60,000 nt of DNA from Apostichopus japonicus (taxonomy: Eukaryota > Echinodermata > Holothuroidea > Aspidochirotida > Stichopodidae): NCBI RefSeq assembly GCF_037975245.1, contig NC_092580.1, positions 21,378,501 through 21,438,500 on the forward strand, given 5' to 3'. Positions 19,895 through 31,600 of the stretch are shown one piece after another. Each line of letters opens with the position of its first letter. The stretch's first letter is position 1. The notes beneath the pieces are model-generated. The model saw only the letters and a list, made by a program, of their open reading frames with translations, was not told the origin of the DNA and searched no databases. The position numbers and the translations under genes were made by a program.

Positions 19895-21575
19895 ACGTTC
19901 TGCTAATGTCTGACAAATTGAACTTGTTTTTTTTCCTCTCTTACTTTACTCTCTGGGGAATAATATTTTTTACAACGGAAGGATGGGAGGGGAATGGAAG
20001 CAGCGGCAGGATACTACGCCTGCGTCCTGTTTCCATCATGCTACACTTCATAACGAAATGGTCCCCTCCCCCACCCCTTTCCCCAACCAATTAACGCGTA
20101 GCATATTCCTTTTGTAAAGTCTGATTAACCAATCAGCTCTTACTTGTGTCATGTGTTGTCATTACGTATATAGGGCATACATATGCCGACCTACTATTCT
20201 GAGGTCAACGTATATATTACTTCACTCGCCATTTAATTTATCCTGACAAGCAGATCAAAACTACTCATCATTTTTATGGTGAAATTAATATAGCCCTTGT
20301 TTTCGACCGTAAGTAATATCAGCCCATCCTTCTTATTTTGTCAAATAACAATTAAGCGTGTAATTATAGAGAACGACTGGAGGTCTTTTCTGTAATTTGA
20401 ATGCAATTCTATGAATATCTACCGACCAGTATGTATGGCTGACTTGAGAAAGGTCATTTAAGAGCCCCTGCCAGCAAGCAAATATCAAATAATAAAGAAC
20501 CAAAAAGTACCGTGATTGGGCGCGATAAATACACTTAAACCTGATCGTAATATTCTCCGCATTGTCAAATTGGTCTTACTATACAGCTTGACGGTGTCTC
20601 TCAGAAGGTAAGTTTTAAATCTCGTTAATTGTCTCTTTCTGATGCACTGTCACTAATATAAATTTTAATTAATAAGAACACCAAGGAAAGTGATCTTTAC
20701 AAGCTTTTACATTAAAGGAGTGGTTGCATTTCACTATATATACTCTGTTTTGAAATAAGGTGAATTAACGTCAGTTTTCGCAACATTGGCCATCCTTCCG
20801 GCCTTCACTTAAAAAGCATCGGCTTGAGTAGATTTTCTAAAATATTTTGACCCTAATTAGATAAACTAGACACAAAAATACCATAACAATGTAAGCTTAT
20901 AAGCTTGACTATATATAGTAAAACCTCAATGCATTTTGCATTCTGGTTCAAATGATGTAAATAGGCAACATCTATATCATATAGAAACTGAAGTTTGTTA
21001 CAGGCAGCCAGTATATTATTGCAGATAAAAGACCACAATTCAATCCCGTATACAACACTTTTGAGGTACGTTTTTATTTATTTTTCAATTTTATATGCAA
21101 TTAGTATGAAGGTAAGATTTTAAAAATATTTTCTGTTTTGCTGTTAAAGCTACATTTTATGTTTGATATTTTCATTTTCGGCTGGAAAGTCATATACAAT
21201 GTCATAACCATTAAAGAGTTGGTAAGTACGGTAATAACATTATCTGTGTTTACATTACTCCATCTACATTGCACTATAGATCTAAAGAATTTATAGGCAA
21301 ATATTTCAAAGCCTACAAAGGAAACATGCAATCCAACATTATCATAGCATATTTTGGGACACAAATTTAATCGTTTTGAAGTTCTTCTTGATTAATATTT
21401 TGTTCCTACTGCAGGGGGTTTGTGGGGGGGGGACATAATGACTAAGCCTGGATAAAACTGAAGGAAAGATTCTTAAACTTGTCTATACAACATGCACACA
21501 TATGGTATCATATCAAAAGCACTATTGGGTATCAGGCACAATCACGTTATAAATAAGTATAACACAAAGATACTT
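19895..21575. other. Non-coding stretch; no gene seen
   Basis: AT-rich single-copy-looking DNA with no splice-bounded coding segment, RNA gene or clear transposon end that I could identify. Confidence 0.5.
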
Positions 21576-22761
21576 CAGGGCCGTAGCCTGTGTAGAATTC
21601 CAAGGGGGCAGTTGAGGAAACATCGAAAACGCCTGTGGCGGAGCGTCCATACAGTCAGGGGGCGGATGCCCCCCTGACGGACTCAAATGGACTGCTGGCG
21701 CCCTTTTCAGTTTTTTACTACTTTTACTTATTCGCGATTATTGACTTTTTTATTGCGCTCTCATCTACCTATTGACATTTTTCACATTTTGTTGGTGTAG
21801 TTTTCTGACAAAATGGCGATGACACCTATTTATTCTTCGTTTTTCTGCAAATTAGCAAGGCCCGGAAAGGGTCATTTCCTGCTATCTAGGGAGTATCTTT
21901 ACTCAAAAAACTTCTGTACGCTCCTCGCCAACCTGTGGTGGCGCTCCGCTTAGATAGTGTCAAAAGCGCCCCTATACAGACCATTCTCGCCCCCTCTGAC
22001 CAATAGCCCTAGCTCCGCCACTGGAAAACGCTATGTATCGTCAAATTGTTACATTGTGCTGCTGTAGTGATGTGCGTATAAACTCTTTAAAGAATTTTTT
22101 TCAGTGGGTAGGCCATTTCCCAAAAGGGATCACCATGACACTGTGATTTATTAATTATTTTACACAGGTAATTGAAGATATAAAAGCACGTTAGGGCTAT
22201 ATATGCTGAGGGGAAGCTATATTGGGAATTGAGGCGTAAATTAATTGTATATAGGTTTGTGTTATCCGCCGTGTAGGGGACTGTGCCTCAATGTTCTTAG
22301 ATAAACCATTAGGGTCATGACATAGGGGGCTATAACAATGAAACTGATAGGCCTATATAAAACATATAGGCCGAGACGTAATAAATATATGTATGAACCG
22401 TAGTTTCACATTAGACTGCTACACTGTTCACGCAGGTAAATCTTAGAAGCTCTCTATACGTGTATTGTTATTCCAATCAAACTCATCCGCGATCGTTCAT
22501 ATAATACGTGATGAACGATGAAAATAAACCTCATGTTCTTTTTGAACGTCTTTCCTACAATACGTGCTTAGAATCTTGAGGTTGTAGACACTACTGACTA
22601 ATAAAATCAGGAGCAATGATATGATCATTTCGCTAAAACTAACTAAAATAGCGCATGTTGTCCAGGCGTTCACATTATCGTAGGCATACTTTCATTTAGG
22701 AAGTGGTAGTCTCTCGGAGACAGCCCCGCCCCCCCCCCCCTCCCCGCAGGCTACGACCCTG
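21576..22761. mobile_element. hAT-like element with imperfect 17-bp TIRs (carries a nested MITE)
   Basis: The ends CAGGGCCGTAGCCTGTG and (reverse complement) CAGGGTCGTAGCCTGCG pair with two mismatches. They are of the 'CAGGGxCGTAG' type common in hAT-like elements. No clear 8-bp duplication remains. The MITE 21633-22023 is inserted within it. Confidence 0.55.
21633..22023. mobile_element. hAT-type MITE, 391 bp, 8-bp duplication GAAAACGC
   Basis: The ends CTGTGGCGGAGC and GCTCCGCCACTG are inverted repeats. GAAAACGC flanks both sides (21625-21632 and 22024-22031). Nearly the same sequence occurs at 29036-29435. There is no coding capacity. Confidence 0.85.
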
Positions 22762-23745
22762 CACTTTGCATCACTTAACCTAATCACAAATAAAATATCT
22801 GTGAACATATTAATAAGTACTAAACAAGAACTTGAGGTATAATGAGTAACATGGTTGTAACAACAACATGACTAGCAGCTTTGCACCCAGGCTTAGCACC
22901 ATGTATGTCATCTGTCTGAAACTCCTATGAAATATATATTTATGTCAAAAACACTTAAAATATCATGAGCGGCATTGCTAACCAAACATTTAATAATATA
23001 ATTAACATTTAGTATTATATTGCTTGTTAACACAACATACTGCAAAGTATGAAAAATAATACACTGGAACGGGCATGGGGTGCAGATCCTGTCGGGGACA
23101 GCGGGACGCAGGCCGAGCACCTTCACGAGTCAGTTCAGGGGGGGGGGGGGTTATATTGTTCGCCTCAATTAAAAACATAAATATCGGACAGACTAAGCCC
23201 GAGAATTCCCGAACATAAAGTTACGTCTAGTTGCAAAATTTGCCACCAGATTGCATCTAGGGGACCCTTAATTAATCAAAAAATTATAAGTGTTGTGCGC
23301 CCCCCTCTTTGCCCCCAAGATTGTAATGTCTGGCGACGCCACTGTTCTGTATACTGACCAATGGACACTGATGTTATGTCTAGTGGTTCGAAAGCAGCTT
23401 AGGGTAAGTCGTAATTGCCTCTCGCTCTATATACGTGAGCCTCAGTACTGGTAGGCGCGGATTGGCCTACCAGTATTCCCGCTCGGAATGGGTGTACCCA
23501 TGGGTCCGAGACGTCACAGAAGCCGCCTGGATTAGGTGCCGAAGACTCCGGCTTCTTCTTGGTTCCTAGTGCCGCTAATTGGATCACTGGGTCGGTAACA
23601 TGTTCTGTCCCAGTCCGCCCCTGCCGCGGCGTTATATTTACATAAACCTTTGATGATGTTGCTGCATGGCTTCAATTTCTTATACATATAATTATAACAC
23701 TTCACTGTCTATGTTACCATTTCTTCCTACGTATAGAGTCTGTAT
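22762..23745. other. Region upstream of the sulfatase gene
   Basis: No gene is seen. A G-run at 23139-23152 and a fragment ending ggcgacgccactg at 23342 suggest another hAT-like remnant. An AT-rich TATACATATAATTATA at 23681-23696 lies 50-65 bases before the sulfatase ATG, but its role is untested. Confidence 0.4.
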
Positions 23746-25665
23746 ATGAAAGGCAATATGAATCTCCCGCTTATATTGGTGGTCACTGTGAGCCTGGCGC
23801 CCTTAGTACAATCCACCAACCCACGACCACACGTAATTATTATGCTGGCCGATGATCTTGCTTTCGGTGACGTCAGTTACCATAGCAACGAGACGAACGG
23901 AGCGATAGAGACACCTAACATAGATGCACTGGCCGATGCTGGGATCAAATTTGAAAACTATTACGTACAACCAACATGTACACCAACCAGGAGTCAACTC
24001 ATGACGGCAAGATATCAGGTAAAAATGTTGGTTTTCTAGTCGGTGACGATAACCGGATATTTGTTTAAGAAAGAGGAACCCATGGAAGAGTATTTTCACA
24101 TAAGTAAAGGCGGGTGCCTAGCGTCCCCCTCCCCTCTCCCCAACCTTTCCCCCAACACCGCATGCTCCACATATATGTATTACAAAAATTAAATTGTATA
24201 ACAATTTTCCGCCTTGGAGCGTTATACAGTATTATTTTCTTGACTTGCCTCTCTTCACAGATTCATACCGGTTTAATGCACGGTGTCATACAGCCTCCAC
24301 AACCATCATGCATTCCTCTAGACGAGAAACTCCTACCCGAATATATGAAGGATTACGGTTACTCGACGCACATGGTTGGCAAATGGCATCTCGGAATGTA
24401 CAAGCCGGCCTGCCGTCCAACTAACCGCGGTTTCGATTCTCATTATGGTATCTATCGATGATAATTACACATTATCATAAATATTTTCCAACATAATGGC
24501 AGGTTTTAAAACTCGCGAAGTCATCGAAATGACCCTTTCTTCTAAATAATAAGAGATGCATGTAGTTACTACTGATACTAGACTTCTCCTGAGTGTAAAA
24601 CGACTTTCTAACAGTTCATTTCAAAAGTTAAGACATTTTATTAGTTGACACACCTCCTAGGAGCAATTTAATTCAGATTAAGGGCGTTTCGATGCAAAAT
24701 GGTGCTAAACTTTGCGATTTTTGAAGTAACTTTATGTTCAAAAGTTTAAACTGAAGGAGAAGTTAATGATTGTCTTGGATATATTTTTTTAGGGATTCTC
24801 CTCGGTGCTGGTGGTTATTACTCACACACGTCCTCTTACTACATGAAAGCGGAAGACGTCACTTTTACAGGGAAGGATTATCGGTATACATACAGTGGTG
24901 TGACGGATGACGAGATTCAAGAAGAGTATGATCAAAATTACACGACCACATTGTACATTGACAGAGCCAAAGAAATCATTGACACCTACTCAGGGACATC
25001 TGTAAGTATAGCTAGGCCTAAATGGCGAGAGGAAGGTCAGAGGTCAATTGGGAGCCCGGGAAAATACGAAGGGGCCCGGCAGATATGAGAGAAAGAAATA
25101 TGTGCTAATTTTCATAATATAGCCTATACTTTGTGTGAAATAGTGAAGAGTGTAAGACGGGGATCGATTCGGTGGCATGAAGTTTGGCCCGGAATGACCT
25201 GACTCTCGGCGTGTCTTTGGCGGTAGTTGGCCTTATGTAGGAGCGATGATGCCTAAAGAGAGGGTGGACTGAGGGGAGTGGCGGGGGTAAGAGGGATTCG
25301 TACACCAGTGGACAATAGGATCCTGATTGATCGTTACGTAATGGTATCTATTAAATTGTCCTTTGCAATGGGTACAATCTAAAGGAACCAGCGCAACTCA
25401 GAGATGGGAAGGTGAGGGAAGAGAAAGAGAGGCTTGCCGGGAGAGGGACCTTATGCCAAGGACATGCATCTTCATATGGCTTATTCTACTATACGGTTCA
25501 ATGGTCCCATAGTTTGGAATTCGCTCGACCCTAAAGTTGCTTTTTTTATGTCATGTTTGTTGAGTTTTAGGAATAAATTAAAGATGTATTTACTTCGAAC
25601 AAGATAGGATATAACTTCTTAAGTTTCGTACTCTCAGTCTTTACTTTCTCATCCGTTTCTATCCC

Positions 25666-25697
<32 letters not shown>

Positions 25698-28600
25698 TCC
25701 TTCGCTATACCATTTGCCTTCTATTTGTCATGATAATTTCATGTGTTTGTTTCTCTTGTAAAGTGGCCTGACCTCGAAAAGATATTCCTCTCTCAGGTCT
25801 CCCCCATGTACAATCATGTTTGTAACACTTGTGATATTTTGATAGTTATGTTATGTCATGTTTGTAATATTGAATGTGGAATAAGAAAGAAAGAAAGAAA
25901 TAAAGAAAGAAGAAAAGAAACGAAGACCAAGACCCTCCTTCCGATATCACTTTCATATTCACTTTAGGCTGTTTAGGTTTGGACTAAGAACATGATGGAA
26001 AGACAAAACGCATCGTTTTCTCCATTTTATCATTCGATTGCATTTATTCTGGAATGAATCATTTTGAATTGGAAATAACGTGCCATGATCTTATCGAACA
26101 TTTTTTATTTTGTCAGAATTCCGACATCTCACCTCTGTTCCTTTACGTCGCTTTCCAAACTCCTCACAAGCCAATAGAAGTTCCAAATTCGTTCGTACAA
26201 CCATATAACGGCGGTCCTTTGACTGGAACAAGAAAACAGTACGCAGGATTGGTCGGTTCTCTCGACTACGCCGTTGGGGAGATTGTCCAGAAATTGAAAG
26301 ATGTTGGTATTTATGACGAATCGATCATCATATTTTCGACAGGTATACTTGCCAGAGTAATTTGTTAATTTTGAGGAACCTGGCAAAGAGAGAATAAACA
26401 AATTACCGACGGGAACGAGATCATTGACGAAGATCTGATTTTTACCCTGGTTAAGGGATTGGTGTGTGTAGGGGGCCCGGGAGGGGAGGGGGAGGGGAAG
26501 GGGTGGTCGCCCATACGGAGTAACATAATTATGCATGGTACATATTTAGAGACTTTGTGAGATGGGTCATTCAGGAGAATTCTCCGAGGGCCTGTACGAG
26601 ATCCTGTCACGGTCACATGATTACGAAGTCCGGGACATTATGACCAAGGGCGGCGGAAGCACTTTTAATCTGGGGGGGGGGGGCACCGATATCAAAGGGC
26701 ACTTTGCAGAAATTCGATTGGACTGATGTAGCCTGATATTTAGTACCCTTTATAACTCTTATTGTATTATCTTATTTGCGTATACACATCACTCCATCAA
26801 CGCCTCCCCCCCCCCCCCCTCAAGGAAAATATGCATACTAGCACTGCAATATCCAATGTGCAAATTGGGAAACAAGGAACAAGTTTCTATTGAGACAAAT
26901 GAGGTGAAATCATGCTAGTTGCTAATGTAGGAATCTTCCGAATCAGAGTTTATTTCTTGTTAATATCTTAACAAATTGTTTCCATTCGAAATACTTTGAG
27001 TTTGACCCACATAAATTCATTAAAAGTCAGGGGCGTAGCCAGGATTTGCAAAGTTGTATGCACGACTATCTAAGCGGAGCGCCACCATCGGTTGGCGCAG
27101 AGCGTACAAGAAAATTTTTGGTTTTACAAACCCCTCAGATGGCCGGAAACGGCCCTTCCCGAGTGTTCATTCTGGTTCCCTGGCCTCTTGCTAACTTGAG
27201 ACACCTCAATTTTTATGTAGAAAAAGGGCACATTTTTAACCCTGAGGAAAAGTGGGGGGGCACGTGCCCCCTGTGCCCCCCCGGTTCCGCCGCCCTTGAT
27301 TATGACATAGAGCCCGCTTGAAATGTAGGCGTAATATATTTCACAGGAAAGATTCACGGAGTAGGAGAATCGTCCGAAACTATGTGGTGGTGGGCGGGGG
27401 GGGGGGCAAAGTGGCTACATGGGCCTGTCTTTGTGTGTGCGTGGGTCTATTCAAACCAGGACTTACAACTCGGTTCTCGGCTTACAAAACTGGCCTCAAA
27501 TATCTTATCCGTGCATAATATTACTGTTTTGACTAACCTGTGCAAGCACATTTTCTGGAAGCATGATAGAATGAGAACATGAGGTTTTCATTTCAACTTA
27601 ACTTAAAAGATTAGTTATGTACGTAGTACATTCACTTTGACAACAGTGGCTGTGATTCCTTTGACACTCCTCCACATACCCCTCCCCTCTTAAGGTCAGG
27701 AGTAGCCGAAACTATGATGGGTAGCCATGAGTAGGCCTAATTCTGAATTCTTGGAATTTCACATCTACAGATAACGGTGGAGCAGATCAACCATCTTCTA
27801 ACTGGCCACTGAGAGGAGCAAAGCACACCTTATGGGAGGGAGGAATTCGTGGGGTTGGGTTCGTAACTAGTCCCAACTTCATCCCTAATTGTAACGTCGG
27901 CTCGGTAAAACATGACCTTGTACACGTCAGTGATTGGCTGCCAACAATAGTAGAGGGTGCTCTGCAAGAAACTGTCACACCTCCTACCAACAAATCACTG
28001 GACGGTGTGAATGTGTGGAATTATATCTCGTAAGTTACCGTATAAAACTGCCTCCTGATTGGCTAAGAATTAATGTCAGCATTAAATCGAATATATGTCG
28101 GCATAAATTCCCGAATTTTGTCCATTGTGGCCAACCATAGCCGTCACTCAATCTTATGACGGAATTGACATTGCTATAAATTCTAGTTGAAAACATGCCA
28201 GTGGCGAAGAAAGCTATCAAACCGTGTCACGTGTTTGGGAGGGACAGAAAACAGGTGGGATTTGATTTCTCTCTTTATTTTGTGGCAGGAAGTGCAAGGT
28301 GAAACGAACATTGAGGCGTGAATTGCTTCACAACATAGATCCATTCTACCTCCAAGGTCGCATCAAGGACAGCAGGGGCGGATCCAGGGGGGGGGCCGAC
28401 CCGGCCCTGGCCCCCCTTTTTGGAAATCAGTTGCGTTTTTTTTTTATGTGGGAGTACTTCAAATTCCTAATAGGCAACTTGGTGAAAGAAAAGCCTAATA
28501 TTTATCCAGCTGCTCTTCCCTGAAACGCGATCGTTTTTATTCCAAATTTGAAACTAAGGCAATTATCAGGCCTACGCGACATCACGTATTAATTAGATAC

Positions 28601-31600
28601 GGCTCAGTACTATAGTGCTGACTATTACTGTCAGGAAAAATCAATGCACAGTTAGCAAGTATACAGTGGCGGCGGAACCAGGGGGGCTTGGGGGGGCTCA
28701 GCCCCCCCAATGAAAAAGTTGAGGGGGCAAATGCATGATAAGCCCCCCCCCCCCAATATTTACCAAGGCTCCGAAACGTGCATTTGTCCATTTTTCAATG
28801 CATACTTGTCGATCTGTCTGATGCACACGTATACTATATAGGTGTAATAATTTTAGTAATTGCTGGGGGACCCTCGGCCCGTCCCCTGGCTATAGACCAC
28901 ATTGTCACCCCAACCGCGTCTTCACGCCCCGTGAAAAGTGGAAGCAGTGAGTGTGAGTACCGGTAAGCGTAACACAACTTCGTCTTAGGCCAATGACTTG
29001 CCTCATTTCAGCCAGTTCTCCAACATCCCCTTACTTAGTGGCGGAGCGTCCATATATACAGTCAGGGGCGGATGCCCCCCCCCCCCCTGACGGACTCAAA
29101 TGGACTGCTGGCGACCTTTTCAGCTTTTCACTACTTTTTACTTATTCGCGATTATTGACTATTTTATTGCGCTCTCATATACCTATTGACATTTGTCATA
29201 TTCTGTTGGTGTAATTTTCCGACAAAATGGCGACGACACCTATTTATTCTCCGTTTATCTGCAAATTAGCAAGGCCCGAAAAGGGTCATTTCCTGCAATC
29301 TAGGGAGTATCTTTACTCAAAAATTTTCTGTACGCTCCGCGCCAACCTGTGGTGGCGCTCCGCTTAGATAGTGTCGAAAGCGCCCCTACAGACCATTCTT
29401 GACCCCGCTGACCAATACCCCTAGCTCCACCACTGCCCTTACTACACTCAAAGACGTCTTTGCGAGTACACTACGAGTAATAGCTACTCTCTTAAAACAC
29501 CATCGAATATACAAATTACAATATTTTATACAGACTTTTACGTGCAATCTGAGAAATTGCAGGCTTGAGACCCATATTTTAGGGCTAGGTATTTGCAGCA
29601 TAAAACACTCGGGAAGTGCCGTTTCCGGCCATCTGGGGGTTTGAAAAAACCCAAAATTTTCTTGTACGCTCCGCGCCAACCGATGGTGGCGCTCCGCTTA
29701 GATAGTCTCCACACATTAGCCCCCCAATAATTTTTCCGTTCCGCCGCGTCTGCAAGTATATCATAATTATCTGAATGAAAGGGGGGGTGTAGGCGGTTTT
29801 ACACTATCTAACGCAACGTAGTCGCCAAGAACCTGAAGTATTTTTAATTAAGGGAGGGCCCGAGGAACATGAACTTATAGCATGCTCCTCGTGGTGAAAC
29901 ATAATTGCACCTATTACGTGAATTGAGTGTACTGTTAATAGTAGGAGAGACTAGTGTAGGTTCTTATGACCAACTAGACCGGTTTCTGCTCTCAAAATTT
30001 TTAGGAGGAGCTTCATCAGTAGTAGCCTTTGAATATGTTATATTCGGCCTGGGCGTCTCGTTCTCAAAATGCATCTATTTTGGGTGCACGAGTTTTTATG
30101 GACTCATAGTGCAGCTATAAGAGCATCTAAAAGAGCTTCGTGTGAACCTTGAGAGTCAGCTGATTCTTCGTTAGTATGAAACCTTGAGCTAACAAGTAAA
30201 TCTTTGAGATTTTGGGCTCTTTTGTAGGCTAGAATCTTTTTTCTTTTGGAAACAGTTTGGATAATCGGCGCTTGCAGGGGCGTACCGAGCGGGGGGGGGG
30301 GGGTGGGTCGCTGTCGGCAAATTTTGGGTCTGTCGGCAAAAGGAGAAAAGGTGAAGAGAGCGGAAGGGGAAGAAAGAAGGAAAGCTGAATAGAGAAAAGG
30401 AGAACGGGAGCTTCTTTCTCGGTTATTTCGATTTTCCAGTTCTTCATCTGATAAACTCATTCACCAATCCAATCACCCGACGACTGCAAGTTAAAAACCT
30501 CTCGGCAAATAACTGATAATATCACGGCCGTCAGTATAGCTACTGTAGCCAGGCTCAGCTAGACGAGTGCCAGAATCGCCGGCAACTCAGTGAAAGAAAT
30601 GGAATTAAAGGCTTCCGTTTAGGCCGCAGCCCGTGAGTCGTGCTATCGTGTGACGTGTTGTTATTATCCTCTGTTCAGAATGACGTCATCGCAGATGTCA
30701 TTCGTTCTCCGTGGAAAACTTAAGGACACGGCTCACGAATTGTACACAATTTTTAACGTTTCTCGCTTGTATATCAATGAATGTTGTTATTTCTCATTAC
30801 CGGAAAGTTTTCTGAACATTTTCATCACGAAGTTTCACTATTTCAACGATCGGTGAAAGAGAAAACACAGTTCGATAATTGGTCACAATTAATTCTTCTT
30901 CTGCCGACTGCCATAAAAATAATATCGAAATGGAAATTCTACGGTGCCAAATTTGACTTAAAATATGCACCAGATTGCATCTAGGGACGTTTCAAAACTA
31001 AAAATTTTCCAAAGGGGAGGGGGACACCCCCTCCTCTTAGACCCCTCCCCCAATTCAGTCACATCTTCCAGATCCGTCGGCAAATCAATTCCTCCACACC
31101 CCCTCCCCCCAACAACAACAAACTTCGCTACACCCCTGTCCGCGTGTTGCGAGATTAAGTGCCAATGTTTCAAAAGTTCATTTTTCAAATGCGTGGTTTT
31201 GATATGGGGTGTATAGGTAAGCTTGAACACCATTGGTGGTTCCTTTTGTTTAGGTTTGGTAGTGAGGTATTGCCCACGGTTTTCAAATTTTATGCCTTTC
31301 GTGGCTGAGGCAATTTCCTCTTTCTTGTAGTTACGGAGTAACAGTTTCTCTGTGAACGCATTCTTTTTCTGTAAGAAATCAGTCTCATTGTTGCATAGAC
31401 GTGCGTATCGTAAGACTTCCCCTTTAATGAAGCCTTTAAAAGTGGCAAGTGGGTGTGCAGAGTTTCTGTCGAGGTATTGGAAGGTTTCCGTGGGTTTGGT
31501 GTAGACTTTGGTGTCTAATAACCTATTGGTTTCAAACCTTGGACCTTTGAAGATTTTGAAATCTAGGTATGTTACCTCGGTGTGTAATATTTCTACAGTA

